64,000 nt of DNA from contig JAJEKV010000013.1 in the NCBI GenBank assembly GCA_021234155.1, positions 14,173,877-14,237,876 of the forward strand, written 5' to 3'. This document shows, one piece after another, positions 1 to 11,401 of this stretch. A program made the position numbers and the translations under genes. The DNA comes from Isoetes taiwanensis. Lineage: Eukaryota; Streptophyta; Lycopodiopsida; Isoetales; Isoetaceae. Every line of letters starts with the position of its first letter. The first letter of the stretch is position 1. The notes beneath the pieces are model-generated. The model saw only the letters and a program-made list of their open reading frames with translations, had not been told where the DNA came from and made no database searches.

Positions 1-1165
1 TGAAGTCAAAGAAGGTCTGCGACATTTATCCAATGGCAAGTCTCAAGTCTCCTGATCTTCAAGGTTTAAGCATAATTGCTTAAATGGGTGAGGCTACTAT
101 TGCTTCCAATCATCACTGCTCTTTTAAATCAAGCTTTGCAAGAAGGATTGCCAGAAACTTGGGCTCTCGGCAAGGTTGTATCAATTCATAAAGCAGGTGA
201 TAAGAATGACCCTTCTAATTATCGCATGATCATGGTCAGTTCCATATTTTTCAAGCTCTTAAACAGTATTACTGAGAAGCAGTTGATATCATTGGCATAC
301 ATACTGGTGTACGTGGTGTAGGACAGACATGATTTTGTCCAGACTATGCTAGACCATATTTTCACATTGCACAAGCTTATTGAACATAGGCGAAGCTTGA
401 AACAAGACCTCTATATATACTTTGTGGATTTTAATTTTTTCTTTTATACAATACCTCGTGAGCTTCTTTGGCAGCGCTTGCAAGCACTTGGGTTCCAGAA
501 GACCTTCAAAATGCAATTTTTTGGCTCTATGAAAGGGTCTTTGCTAAGTTTCCAGCATCGGGTACCAAAATCACTAGCAATACTGGAGTATGTCAGATTG
601 TCCTCTATCTCTTACACTCTTTGGCTTGTACATTGATTGGTTAGAAGAATGGTTTGTTCATCATGGTGGCAGTGACCCACATTTGACACAGTATATCATC
701 ATGCAACTTATGTAAGCTGATGATGCTTTCCTTATGGCACATACAGCTTCTAGTATGTAATAACATTTATATACTCTGCACAGTTTTTGTGAGAACACAG
801 GCCTGCATCTCCAAAAGCCCAAGCTCTTGGTAGTTCAATCTTCTTGGTATACTATTCTAACTTTGTACTATGATATGCATGAAGTTCAAGTTGTAGATAG
901 CTACAATCATCTTGGTATAGAATTCTGTAAGAATACACCTTCAGAACAGTGTATTACCAAGCATGTGACTGCTGGCTAAAGAGCACTTTATGCAGTGCAA
1001 AATAATTGTTTTTGCATAGAGATTCATGATTGGTCATGGAAAGCCCACTTATTTCGGGCTTTGGTAGAGCCTGTTTTACTGTATAGTTGAAGTGTGTGGG
1101 CCTGCCATTAGTGCTAGTGCTTGGGAGAGCTTGGAACAGGTGCATAACTCCTTTTTCACTTATAG
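1..1165 (+). pseudogene. Decayed LINE ORF2 (reverse transcriptase), 5' portion of an interrupted copy
   Basis: Remnant of a LINE ORF2 reverse transcriptase in sense orientation. Visible RT landmarks in order: a VVSIHKAGD..NDPSNYRMIMVSS block (positions 175-245), a VDF..F block near 420-450, a LFIDWLEEW block near 625-655, a YADD-like box read as stop-ADD near 715-725, and SYNHLGIEF near 900-925. The frame is broken by many stops and shifts, so it is long dead. The body is cut at 1165 by the LTR retrotransposon and resumes at 27517. The window starts inside the element, so its 5' end is not seen. By its 3' UTR, found beyond 28250, it belongs with the GC-rich LINE at 40812-42611. Confidence 0.85.
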
Positions 1166-1407
1166 TGTGACGTTCCCCTAAAATATATGGTATAAATATG
1201 TATATTTCTAGGCCACGTCACCATACAAACCTACCTTAGTAGCCTTGTATACCATATATTGTGGATAAGGGAGCATGGCTAAGTTATTTACATAACTTAG
1301 CCTACCTTATGGATGGAACCATTTTCTACATGGCCCCATCCTATTAGGCACCCGCCACACGACCATACCCAATTGGAGCCATGTGGCATGACATGGCAAC
1401 CCTAACC

Positions 1408-1430
1408 TATAATGGCCAAACCCTAACCCT
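1408..1430 (+). promoter_or_regulatory. LTR core promoter region with telo-box
   Basis: A TATA-like TATAATGG is followed a few bases later by AAACCCTAACCCT, a plant telo-box. In the 3' LTR the same place reads TATAAATGG (11501-11509), so this copy has lost one A. The order TATA then telo-box suggests that transcription starts shortly downstream. This is inferred from position and conservation only. Confidence 0.5.
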
Positions 1431-2439
1431 GGGCCATTTTTTTTTGCTTCAACAGCCTGGAAACCTTGTTCGCACTTGAAACTCCGTTTCGAGAGCTGTC
1501 TGTTGTGGCATAGCACAGCATAACAGCCCCCAGAGCGTGTGCGCATCAGAAGGAGCGAGATCTACTTCGAAATCCTTGAAGGCCATGGAAACGCTGGAAG
1601 GGCCAGGAGCAAGAGGGAGTTCTTCAGAAACAGGTATTTGGAGTAGAGTCCTTTGTAGGTCACCTTGAAGTTAGAATTCCAGATGAGTTAGCATTTTGTA
1701 TCTCTAGTGGAGCCATTCTAGAACCCTCAGTCTAGATCTTGAACCCTAATCAATGACCCTTAACTGTAAGTTAGATGCATGCGATTAGGATTAGATGTTA
1801 TTCTCATTATTTATCATGTTATATGGATATATGATGATGGTTGAACATGTTTGCTCCTCTTGTATTGGGAAGGGGGTAAAGACCTATTAGTCATTATTTT
1901 AGATGATGCTCCTAGTTTAGACCCCTTAGTTCCTATTAGATGCGGTCTTTGCATAGGAGCCCACCCAGCTACGGGGGCTATGAAGTGACTTAGCATCACA
2001 TAACAAGGTTAGTGACAAAGTGGAAGGAGGTCCTTGCTGAGCGCAGCTACTGGGGACCCATAGCAGACTAGGCCTATAGTCAGTCACTTCGTGTGGGCCG
2101 GGTATGGGCCCGACACTTCCTGGGTGACTGATGTCGCCCTGACCCTCAAGAGTTGCAGGTGTCGGCCTGGCTCTTGTTTTGGGGAGTTTAGTCGGGTATG
2201 GACGTGTGTCCCCACGACCTTATAGCCGCCCATAGAGCCGCTATTCTCCCGGAAGGGGAGATGCAACCCTTCCTACCTCATCGGACCGGGAAGATGTAAT
2301 CCGGAGTAGCCCCAATGGGTGAAACCATGAGGCTACGTCTCCGGCAGGTTATAGTCACATCAGAGCCAATCGGAAAAGTATGTACAGGAGGGGCGGATGG
2401 AGTGGTCAACCCTAGCCATTGTCTATAACCAGCCCCTTT

Positions 2440-2581
2440 ATGAGTCTGAGCCAGGGTAGGAGCTGATTTCTTTTACGGTATATTGTTATTATTGATGTAT
2501 CTATGATTATATGAGTCCGAGCCAGGGTAGGAGCCGATTTCTTTTACGGTATATTGTTATTATTGATGTATCTATGATTAT
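2440..2581 (+). repeat. 71-bp tandem duplication inside the 5' LTR
   Basis: Two adjacent units (2440-2510 and 2511-2581) are almost identical, each starting ATGAGTC(T/C)GAGCCAGGG. The other two LTR copies have a single unit, so the duplication arose in this LTR. Confidence 0.9.
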
Positions 2582-2829
2582 ATGGATGTGCTACCCTTCG
2601 TGGTAGCTTATGTGTTGTATTATTGCTAGTGCTGACATTATAGTATGCTTCCGTTTTTATAGGAGCCCATAGGGGACGGGCATGCAAGACACCTTTGTGT
2701 CTCCATACACGCGCCCTGGCCATCCCAGGAGTGGGACAGATAGAGGGCCCATGTAGCAGTTGATGGGGGATAGGGGACTTCCCGTAGAGTATATGGTGGG
2801 ACGTCGTATACTTTCGGGGAGCGTCACAA

Positions 2830-2842
2830 TGGTATCAAAGCA
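2830..2842 (+). other. Primer binding site, initiator-Met tRNA type
   Basis: TGGTATCAAAGCA lies one base after the 5' LTR. It matches the plant iMet tRNA primer site TGGTATCAGAGCA with one change, as in many plant gypsy and copia elements. Confidence 0.88.
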
Positions 2843-3386
2843 ATGTTCTTGGTTGACCAAGAGCTAGCACTAGCCATAACCTCGACTAAGTAGATTCACT
2901 GACCTAATAGAGTGTGGAATGATAATTCCAACATTGAAAGCCGAAAATGGGGGAAAAGTTTTTCTCCCAAGTAGTAGGGTCATAGAGTTAGGCTAAATTC
3001 TAGATTTAGGGGAAAAAAATGAGTCAAATGAATATTCTAGTAAAATTGGAGTGGAAATTATGTATGAGAATCAAAATTCAGGCTAAAAGGATCGGACAAT
3101 CATCCCAATCCGAGACCTGGGTGAAAAATGGTGTGAATTCATAATTAAAAACCCAAACCATTAGAAAAAATTGGAAAATTCGAAAATATATGATAATAAT
3201 AAAAAGGAATAACCATTAATAAGGGTGGCTAATTAATAGGAGTAATAATGGCAAAGGAATATTCCATGGCATAGAGAATATCTTTCTCTTTTTAAACACT
3301 ATTTTAGCCTCTCTCCCTAATTTTGCCTTAAACCCTCTCTCTCTTGATCTCCAGCTTAAGTTAATCAGTTTTCCTAATCGTAAGAC
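2843..3386 (+). other. Untranslated leader of the gypsy element
   Basis: AT-rich and noncoding in all frames, between the primer site and the first ORF. It ends in a pyrimidine-rich stretch (3290-3350). Nothing else is recognised. Confidence 0.5.
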
Positions 3387-3406
3387 ATGGGCACACCAAG
3401 TGCACT

Positions 3407-4224
3407 GTGATGAAAGAGAGCCCCAGAAAGAGGCCCAGCATGGCGGAGTTAGCTGTCGAAAATGGCAAGAAGATTCTGGAGCATTTGAAGCCGAGGCAGG
3501 GCGAGGGAGACGAACTCAGCATGTCGGACTCCATCGACGAGACCTATCATACCACAGACGAGCGAGCCCCGAGCAGCTCACCCGAAAGTACTCAGTGCAC
3601 CAATGAGTCCGCCGTCTGAGGCACGCTTTGAGGGAGCTAAGGAAGGCCCCAAAAGCAGCAGGAGCGACAAGAAGAGAGCGGCAGCAGGAAGACCAGCAGT
3701 AGCAGCAGATGGAGGGGACATCAAGAAAGAGGAAAGAGAAGGAAAAGGTAAGAGAATGGGAGGAGGAAAGGGTGGAGAGAGAAATAAGGGAATGCCAATG
3801 GGAGAGAATAACGAAGTGGTGGGAGGACAGGCCGAGGGGGACCGTTCGCATAGAGAAGCCTCGCCAAACATCACCCGATGAGCAGGAGGAGGAGGAGGAG
3901 GAAGTTGGAGAGGAGGTCAAGGGAGGAGATGAAGAAGAGGAGCTCGAAAGAGAAGTAAGGGAGACTTCAAACCGCGACGCGAGACCACTGTACCTGAAGT
4001 GGCTCAAGCCACCCAAGGTAACCAAGAAGTAGAAGGTGAGAGAAAGAGCCTTCAAACTCAAGCATGGCCTTGAGTTTGAAAGGAAGAAGGCGGTCTACAA
4101 AGTCTATTTCTAGAGGTGGACGCGTTACAATAACTGGTATTGTAAGCATAACCTCCAGAAGCTCGTGAAGGGTGGCAGACCAAGGAATCAGCCAAAACCC
4201 CCTCCACCTCGGCTAGAAGCACCG
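3407..4224 (+). pseudogene. Highly charged N-terminal part of an extra gypsy ORF
   Basis: Opens with MMKESPRKRPSMAEL in frame 2 (3407-3619), then coding character moves to frame 1 (about 3609-4224). That frame is rich in Glu, Arg and Lys (REWEEERVEREIRE, then a run of Glu near 3882-3905) and ends in a basic Pro-rich stretch (KPPPPRLEAPKR). Only isolated stops interrupt frame 1 (near 3688, 4030 and 4108), so this was one long protein. It runs in frame into the histone H3-like fold that starts near 4225. It lies between the primer site and the true gag, where extra ORFs of plant gypsy elements are sometimes found. I recognise no known gag domain. It could be a long H3-type tail, or an element-encoded coiled, charged region fused to a captured histone. 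Confidence 0.55.
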
Positions 4225-4545
4225 AAGAGGGTTCATCACGGGCCCAATTCTAGACACGCTCGAGTTTTCCAAGAGATTAGGCACTTTCAGCAGTGCACTA
4301 ATCTCTTGATCTAGAAGGCGCCTTTCGAGCGGCTCCTCCGAGAAATTATACAGGAATTCAGGACCAACTCCGAGTGACACCCGTAACGGTCTGATCCTTG
4401 CAGGAAGCAGCCAAAGCCGAATTGGTCCAACTATTCGAGGAGGGCAACTTGTGCACGATTTACGCCAAGAGAGTGACTGTAATTTTTAAGGACCTCAACC
4501 TAGCTCAAATTGAGCTCAGAGAATTAGGAAAGATAAAATTTAAAA
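4225..4545 (+). pseudogene. Degenerate histone H3 fold inside the retrotransposon
   Basis: The translation follows histone H3 from the end of its tail to near its C terminus. Frame 1 (4225-4375) gives KRVHHGPNSRHARVFQEIRHFQ, aligning with the KPHRYRPGTVALREIRKYQ region. It continues with TNLLI, PFERLLREI and QEFRT, matching the H3 alpha-N and alpha-1 segments TELLI, PFQRLVREI and QDFKT. After a one-base frame change, frame 2 (4378-4545) gives [19 protein letters not shown] and then IYAKRVTV and KDLNLAQ, matching alpha-2, loop 2 and alpha-3. Loop 1 has the canonical length, without the extra residues typical of CENH3. Two stops and one frameshift make it dead. It is in frame with the charged region upstream, so it was probably the C-terminal domain of an element ORF and not a separate insertion. 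Confidence 0.8.
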
Positions 4546-5520
4546 AAAATTTATATAAATTTTCGATACTACATTTACTAACTCTTTTATTAATATAATG
4601 AGTTGAAATTTTACTTAAAAAGATGTCAAATTTGGTCAAAAATAGTGACCGGTTCACTCTGTGCCAGAGGCCCTTCCAAAAAATTTGTAGGCCCCTTTTG
4701 CATGGAGTAACCTGGTTTACCCTTATTTACACTTAGAATTGTCAGATTGACATGAAATAAATTGGTAGATAGCCTAGAATCGAGCCAATTTCTCCATTTC
4801 ATCCTAAAGGTTACATCCAAAATGATATCCACTTCCTTCATCTCAAAGATCACTTCCCTTCTCGCCTCCCTCGCCAATACTATCAAACTCATCTCTCTCC
4901 CCTCCACCATCAAAATCAACACCCTTAGCCTGAAGCCCATCTTCTAATTGGTTTCCAAGTTGTATTCTGGTTGTTTTTCTGGAACATAATTTCTCAAATG
5001 ATGCTCTTTTGATCATATAAAATTGATGCCACATATTATCTTCAAATGATGGAAGGCAATTTCAGACATGGTGATCTATGGAGAGTTTTGGAGAGGGTGA
5101 GGGAGATGACTGGGCGCTCGACTTGGCGCTTGGGGAAAAGGGACGGGCTCGATGGATGAGGCAACCAGCATTTTAAATTTCCCAAAAAGGTTATGAATTC
5201 GCCAAAATGGACTCACCTGGTTCACTCATGCACCAGAGGGCCTTCCAATAATATCGCAGACCCCTTTCGTGCAGAGTAACCCAGTTTAACCATGTTGACC
5301 CAAATTTGTCCAAAAATCAACCCACAAACTATCTTAGTGTGTTTCTTGCCGTGTTTTAGCTAGATTAGCACTTCAATTAGCCAGATTGGACATCCTTAGC
5401 TCTTAGAACACTGATTTTTCCAAGCAGGTAGTTCTAGCACAGAAATCTAGGTAACCCTAGTCTAGATAAGGGGACCTCATTTGACTCTCTTTTTTTTCAT
5501 CGCCAAGTTTGCTCTCACCC
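4546..5520 (+). repeat. Noncoding stretch bounded by a divergent direct repeat
   Basis: No frame stays open. A roughly 72-bp sequence at 4651-4722 (GGTTCACTCTGTGCCAGAGG...) returns in diverged form at 5219-5292 (GGTTCACTCATGCACCAGAG...). The block may be an insertion flanked by repeats, or untranslated spacer of the element. Which of the two cannot be told here. Confidence 0.5.
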
Positions 5521-5539
5521 TGTCTAGCGATTTTCTAGC

Positions 5540-7020
5540 TATTTGCCAACGGCCCTGACAAACTTCATTGAATGGTACAACAGCATCGACCATATCAGCA
5601 AGGTGCTGATTGAGGAGGCCTTCCAAGTGCCCAATCACCTCTCGATCTTCATACAGTCTTGACGAGGATGCCCTACTACACCGACATCATATGCTAGTAT
5701 AAACAGCATATCTTACCTTGGGAAGTCAGCCTTCCGTGAAGGGGAGGGAAATGGGTTTCCCTAGAGTCATTGGCTCAAGTCTTAGGTGGAAGTGCAAGGA
5801 TCAAGAATCAGATTTGTGGACGGACCGAAGAGGAACATGCTAGATTACATGAGCTGCAAGGCCCATAGCCACAGATATGTCTCAGCACACGCACCCTTGG
5901 CCACATTCATGCACTTCAAGGCCATCAACAAAGTGGAGGCGCCTTCCATACATCCATTAGATCTAGCACCCCAAAACACAAGGGTGGACCAGCGCGTCAT
6001 CCAGCAGCTCGACTCCACTGAATACGTCTACGACGGCATATCTTCGGGAGCACCTCTGATTAAGGAAGACTATGAAGAAGAAGTGGACCAAGATCAGGAA
6101 GAGGAGAGTAGGCTAGCAATAAGAATGAGAAGGCAGATCGAAAGACACGATGAAGATGTCAGAAGAGCCAACGAACCACCATAGGCATCACTGTCTTGTC
6201 CCCAGTGGTTATCGAATGGGAGGAGTACCTATTCACTGCCGACATCCTCCACCTACTATACTGCTTAGAGAAAGGGCTTCGAATCAACGAGCTCTTGGGG
6301 TTGATTACAGAGGGGCATTAGAAATACCTCGTCGACTACATTTATCACGAAATTCCACGAGAATTAGCTTAACGATACTTATATGCCGGGGAGACAATGT
6401 TGCATGTGGCGACATAGGAGTAGATAAGGCAGGTGTATCAACAATGCCAACCAATAATTCAAGAAGATGAGTTTCGGGCAATCCAGAGTACATTATACAA
6501 GCGGGGCAGAGGCGCAAATTCGAGTCACCTCGTCCGATCAAGAAGCGTACGGGAGGGTGCAACGTCAACTTGGAGAACGCAACCACCATGTGGAGAGATC
6601 ATGACGACCTCTTGGCATTGGATATTTACGACAGCACGGCAAGGAGGAAATGCTCGGAGGCAGATCAATCAAGACCTTAGAGGAAAAAGGCCCTTCGTTA
6701 CTACCTTCTGGTCCTAAGCTAGGGCCAGATGATAGTATTCCACAAGGACTTCAACCCAAGAGGAGAGAAAGCAGTCTCACTCCTGATTGCACAAACGATA
6801 TTCGGCTAGCATGCCAAGATGAGAACACGGATCATGTCATCCTTTTCAAGTCAGTGGTGATCACAGTAGTGGCGGCTACGACACCTCCGCTTCCACCTCC
6901 ACAGATGGCCCGAGCATTACAAGGTGGGTCATCATGCAACATCCTATGCAACGTCAACAATGGTCTTCAGCTCAAGGATGTCAAGAAATTCTTCAAGTCC
7001 AAGAAAAGTTCCCGAGATTG
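5540..7020 (+). pseudogene. Second unknown reading frame of the gypsy element
   Basis: Pieces of open frame: about 5540-5660 (TNFIEWYNSIDHISKVL), 5786-6184 (132 codons, ending in a Glu/Asp-rich then Arg-rich tail), a piece near 6190-6300 (VIEWEEYLFTADILHLLYCL), and 6650-7021, ending in a basic KKFFKSKKSSRD tail. Frame changes between the pieces suggest one decayed protein of about 450-490 residues. It lies between the H3-like ORF and gag. I do not recognise the family. The amphipathic helical stretches and charged tail are compatible with an element structural or accessory protein. Confidence 0.45.
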
Positions 7021-7269
7021 AACCTTTTCCTTTTTATGTATTAATATGTTTTAACTTCACATGTACTACCATTATCATAATATTTCAAGGTCAAAATTGT
7101 ATGTTCGTGATATGTTTAAAGTAATTCATTGTAACCTTAGAAATTGAGTTTTAACCTGATTTCTTCTATGGGTACGATGAATTAATATAGAATGTCATAA
7201 CAACATATAACTTTGATAACAAACATGTGTGACTAATCCTTCCATCCAGAAACATCGGCTCCGCCTCAC
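7021..7269 (+). other. Spacer between the unknown frame and gag
   Basis: AT-rich, closed in all frames, no motif recognised. Confidence 0.4.
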
Positions 7270-8470
7270 AAGGTTAAGGCAAATAACATAACTGGCAGCC
7301 AAGGAACCTCTTTGGCTGGGAGCAAGAGGAATAAGATAACATGATGGTAGAAACCATTAACAAGAGGTTGGTGCAAATGCACAATCAGATGGAATAGCTG
7401 GTACAATGGGCCATGCCGTTCATGCATGCCCAAGAGTGTGGTCCGATGCCACTACCTCCTCCTCAAGGATCGGAACAAGAAGGTCAAGCGGAACAGGAAG
7501 AAGTTCAGATGTCAGATAAGAATAGAAAAAGAAAGAGAAGCAAAAAAAGCCCAAGTACCTCCAGCTCCAGCCCAGCCGACAGTACAGATAGTGGATCATA
7601 CAGTAGCTCAAAAAGTGAGTCAGATAGATCACACGGCAGGAACAGGAACCGTAAGGTAGAGGCTTATCAGAAGAAGATTGATAGTGCCATGAACAGTGTG
7701 TGGAAAACCCGAAAATTAGGGCAGTTTTTCTGGAAAGACAGGTCGGGCATAGAAGTAGAAGCATGATTGGATGAAATGGAAGAGTTTGGAAACTCATATG
7801 GGATGAAGGATAAAGAATCCGAAAAGTGGCAATGGTAAATCTTATTGACCCAACACGAATATGATGGAAGGATTATGGTAAGTCGAATAAGCTAAAAAGG
7901 AACAATTGCAGGTTCAAGACTTTTAGTAAAGCCTTCCGCAAACATTACGTCCCAAGGTCTCACACTAGCAGGCAAATCCAGTAATTCTATGCTACATCAA
8001 GGGAACTTGACAGTGGCGAATCATACAAAAGAGTTCATTAGACTAAGGTTAAATGTACCAAGCATAATAGAGAGACAAGCGGTGGATGGGTACATTGAGG
8101 GGTTGAACAACAATATCAAAAGGCTTGTCTGAGCCATCAACTCGCGGCCAGTAGGGGAGGCAGAAGACAAAGCTTTGAGTCTAGAAGAAGCACCCCCAAC
8201 CCCAGGACAGAAACAATCCTTCTACAAAGGAAAAACAACAGGGTCTTATCCCCTCAGGCAGACATCTTCCACATCAGCAGGGCATCAGTCACAGGATAAG
8301 ATGGATAAGAAGGGCTCATAAAGGATCAGTAAGCACAAGGGTGCCCAGCATGAAAATCAATAATGTACTTCCTGGACAACATTTTCAAGGAAAAGAGAGA
8401 AGTGTGCATCAAAAAGAAGTTATGTTTTAGATGTTTCTAGCCGGGACACTGTACGCATGATTGCCCATTT
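7270..8470 (+). pseudogene. gag with CCHC zinc knuckle, broken
   Basis: Capsid-like gag of the gypsy element. A Ser/Arg/Lys-rich segment (7413-7766) is followed by a frame with LTVANHTKEFIRLRLNVPS and DGYIEGLNNNIKRLV (about 8007-8130), the usual end of the retrotransposon gag domain (family knowledge). A basic Pro/Ser linker follows, then a zinc knuckle, C-FRC-F-stop-PGH-CTHD-C, at 8428-8465 (CX2CX4HX4C with one stop inside). Several stops break the frame, so no functional particle protein is expected. Order and spacing to the protease are normal for a gypsy gag-pol. Confidence 0.75.
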
Positions 8471-8473
8471 GTT

Positions 8474-9057
8474 ATGCAAGTAGCCCTAGCAGAGTTTATA
8501 AATTGGAAGTCGCCAACAGAGCTGAATGACAACGACAATGAACAGCAGAAGGCACGAGGCTACATTGAAGGTGAGTGTAGAATATGTGCAGCAATTGAGT
8601 CAAGTAATGCTGAAGGACAGTCCACAGTCATCTCAACAGATGGCATTATAGATGATACGCCCTATGTAGTTCTCATAGACACATGTAGCTCCCACAATTT
8701 TGCTTCGTCAGGTTAGCAGCATTGTTGAACTTCAAGACTCTCAAATCAAAGCCAAGGCCAATCAATATGGCAAGTGGGGCAATCCGCCACACCAAGGCAA
8801 GAAGAGTCAATTTTGACATAGACATAAGCGAGACTAAGTTGACTATGGGGGCAGAAGTCATGGGCATTGGTAAGTATGACCTTATAGTTGACATGGAGTT
8901 CTTGAAGCCAACAAAGACAATGATCGATTGCGACAAGCATGAGATTTCGATCACGACATCCAACAGCAACTGTTTTGTAATCAAAGGTAAGGAAGTCCCT
9001 TTTTATAATGCAATGCATGTCCTTGAAGCAGTTACACAAATGCATAATGATGGATAA
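8474..9057 (+). pseudogene. Retropepsin-like aspartic protease segment of pol
   Basis: PYVVLIDTCSSHNFAS (8661-8709) is the active-site segment, where gypsy proteases normally have D-(S/T)-G-A-(T/S)-H-N-F. Here Gly is replaced by Cys (D-T-C-S-S-H). After a stop at 8714 the frame continues to 9057, with YDLIVDMEFLKPT and IDCDKHEI matching the conserved YDLILGMDWL and IDW segments. The missing active-site Gly and the stop make an active enzyme unlikely. Confidence 0.75.
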
Positions 9058-9388
9058 GGTTGGATACATTCTTAGGCTAGAGACCATTGAGCTCGACCCG
9101 AAGCATCAAGGGGAGTCAAGTGTGAAACAATTGCCTAGAGCAGTTGGGAGGCTAATTAAGGAATTCTATGATGTTTTTCTGGATGAAATTCGTGAGTTGC
9201 CATCCTATAGATGCGTGGAATGTGAGATTACACTAGCACCAGATGCTAAGTCTATCATCAGTAAGGCACCTTATAAGATGAGCATCCCAGAGCTAGTATA
9301 GCTCAAGAAACAATTGTAGGAGTTGCTACAGCTCGGATTCATTAGTGCAAGCCTATCACACTTCGGGGCACCCATCCTCTTCGTAAAG

Positions 9389-9520
<132 letters not shown>

Positions 9521-9567
9521 ATTTTTACATCATGTCAGTTTAAGGATGTGTATTGACTATTGCCAGT

Positions 9568-10074
9568 TGAATCCGGATGAACCTTCCAAACCTGCACCAC
9601 CACATCATCCTGAGGGACTATACGTACGTGTAGCGGAATATTCCCCGCCACTTGTTTCCAGATAGCCCGGTCACTGCCCCTCAGGCGAAAGCGAGCTCGA
9701 AAGAACTCCCACGAAGCTAGCTGACCACCCCAATACCAATCCTTCAAGGTGAGCACAGCAGCTCGCCTCCAACGGGCCTGCGTCCGAGCATGCACGGTGG
9801 CAGCCGGGCAAGTGCGCAGGGGGTAGAGGAACCCACAAGAAAGGAGATGAGTGGTGATAAACTGAGGCATAATCTAGCTGGAAGAGTACACGTACATGAT
9901 CCCAAGCCCGTAAGTGAGAAAAGGGGATGCATGTGGGAAAAGCCGGAGATTATACAACAGTGCCCAGGGCAACTCCACATGCACAGACGGCTTCCCAAAT
10001 GCCACACAATGGCGAAGAGACTGCAACAACAGCACCGCACCAGGAGAAGATGCTCCATCCTGCAGAATGCTCAG
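9568..10074 (-). mobile_element. GC-rich foreign insert in RT, possibly a LINE post-RT fragment
   Basis: Separates the RT segments CIDYCQLN and TVKNKYI, which are contiguous in gypsy RT, so it is an insertion. On the minus strand it reads WRRAAVLTLKDWYWGGQ and LASWEFFRARFRL, followed by DRAIWKQVAGNIPLH. That pattern resembles the region downstream of RT in some LINEs. The match is by eye and the family is not certain. No tail or target duplication is clear. Confidence 0.4.
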
Positions 10075-10711
10075 ACAGTAAAGAATAAATACATTTTGTC
10101 CAGGGCAGACGACTTGATGGACCAGCTAAGACCGCTTTTAGAACGCGGTATGGGCATTTTGAATTTACAATGATGCCTTTTGGCCTATCAAATGTCCCAA
10201 CAACATTCGTGAGGCTGATGAACAACATCTTCAGGGAGTTCTTGGATGAATTTGTTATCATCTTCTTCGATGATATTTTGATCTACAACAAGTCATTGGA
10301 AGATGTAGCACATCTAAGGAAAGTCTTAGAGAAGCTAAGACGGCACCATTTGTTCGACAAACTTTTTAAGTGCAATTTCGCTACAACACAAGTTGAATAC
10401 ATAGGCCATGTGGTATTATCCGAGGATATAGCCATTGATCCGTCGAAGATCAAGGCAATAAGCAGTTGTCCGGCACCAACGAATGTAGTTGAAGTGAGAA
10501 GCTTCCTCGCCCTCGCGGGGTATTATAGGATGTTTGTGAAGGATTTTGCCAAGTGGGCAGCTCCCCTATCAGATCTCACCAAACATCACAGAGTGAAGAA
10601 GTGGATGGATCATTGGATCAAAAATGTCCAAGCTTTCTTCAACAAGCTCAAGGAAGCCTTCACAACGGCCCGGGTGCTGACATTGCCGAACCAAATAAAG
10701 ATAAGCTTGTG

Positions 10712-11190
10712 TCACCATGTTTGACTTGCTTGGCAATGGCTTTCGAGCATTTTCCATGTGACTTGAATAGTCAGCAGGTCCTATTGTCAGTCTATCCCAG
10801 TTCTTGGGACAAGTGGAAAGAGGGCTTTCCACCTAGCATCCGCTTAGATCATCTGGTCCATCGGGAAGAGACGAAATCTTCTCATCTTCAAGGGACAGGT
10901 CTTTTCAGATATGCAAGTTCTTAGCGATGCTCGTAGTCGCATTGTAAAGGGGTATAAGTGTTCTTCCTTAAAGGATGACGTCAAGAGTGTCATTTGGAAG
11001 TGATATCTTCAGATTCAAACTTATTCATAGCCATTTGTGCTCGTGGTGATATGTATTCTCTGCTTTTCTATGTTATGTATGTGATGGGTAGTGTTGCTCT
11101 AGTGGACATCTTCTCCACTGGGTTTTGAGTCCCCCATGTATTCTTTGTATTCCTTTTGAGTAATAAAGGTCCACGTTCATTAAAAAAAAA
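10712..11190 (+). mobile_element. Poly(A) retrosequence inserted in pol, with target duplication
   Basis: A 479-bp insertion between AAGCTTGTG (10703-10711) and AAGCTTATG (11191-11199), a 9-bp duplication with one mismatch. It ends with an AATAAA-type signal (TAATAAAGG near 11161) and an A run at 11182-11190. The pol frame on either side continues into RNase H. This is the signature of LINE-mediated insertion of a polyadenylated transcript. The source transcript is not recognised. Its poly(A) tail differs from the microsatellite tails of the LINEs elsewhere in the window. Confidence 0.75.
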
Positions 11191-11192
11191 AA

Positions 11193-11401
11193 GCTTATGG
11201 CAACTGATGCAAGCAAGATAGCCACAGAGGGAGTACTTATGCAAGAGGGCAGAGTCATGGTTGACTCTAAGAAGATGAATGACACAGAGCAGCGCTAACC
11301 GACCCACGATCAGGAGCTCCTAGCCGCCATCAAGGCCCTATGCATATAGAGGCATTATTTGATGGGAAGAAAATTTCAGTTAGATACTGATCATCAGAGC
11401 C
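11193..11401 (+). pseudogene. RNase H fragment of pol, cut by a deletion
   Basis: Reads LMATDASKIATEGVLMQ, then THDQELLAAIKAL and FQLDTDHQS, the usual gypsy RNase H order (ATDAS with catalytic Asp, then the DQELLA segment, then the DH of the last block). It ends at about 11402, where LTR sequence begins without any integrase, stop or polypurine tract. A deletion removed integrase plus the first part of the 3' LTR. Confidence 0.85.

Larger units (their letters stand above)
1166..2828 (+). repeat. 5' LTR of the gypsy element
   Basis: Starts TGTGACG and ends CGTCACA, giving the short inverted LTR termini. It is followed after one base by the primer binding site. The same sequence recurs at 11404-12496 plus 27168-27516 (direct) and at 60374-61865 (inverted). 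It is longer than the last copy (1663 against 1492 bp), partly through a 71-bp tandem duplication at 2440-2581. No coding capacity is seen in it. Confidence 0.92.

Noticed and set aside
1418-1430. Interstitial telomere repeat
   Set aside because: Only about two units, placed at the LTR promoter and conserved with the LTR; a telo-box is the better reading.
3516-4061. 181-codon Ser-rich frame on the minus strand
   Set aside because: Antisense shadow of the Glu-rich gypsy ORF.
4225-4545. CENH3 (centromeric histone) assignment for the H3 fold
   Set aside because: Loop 1 has the canonical H3 length, without the extra residues usual in CENH3, so a centromeric type cannot be claimed.
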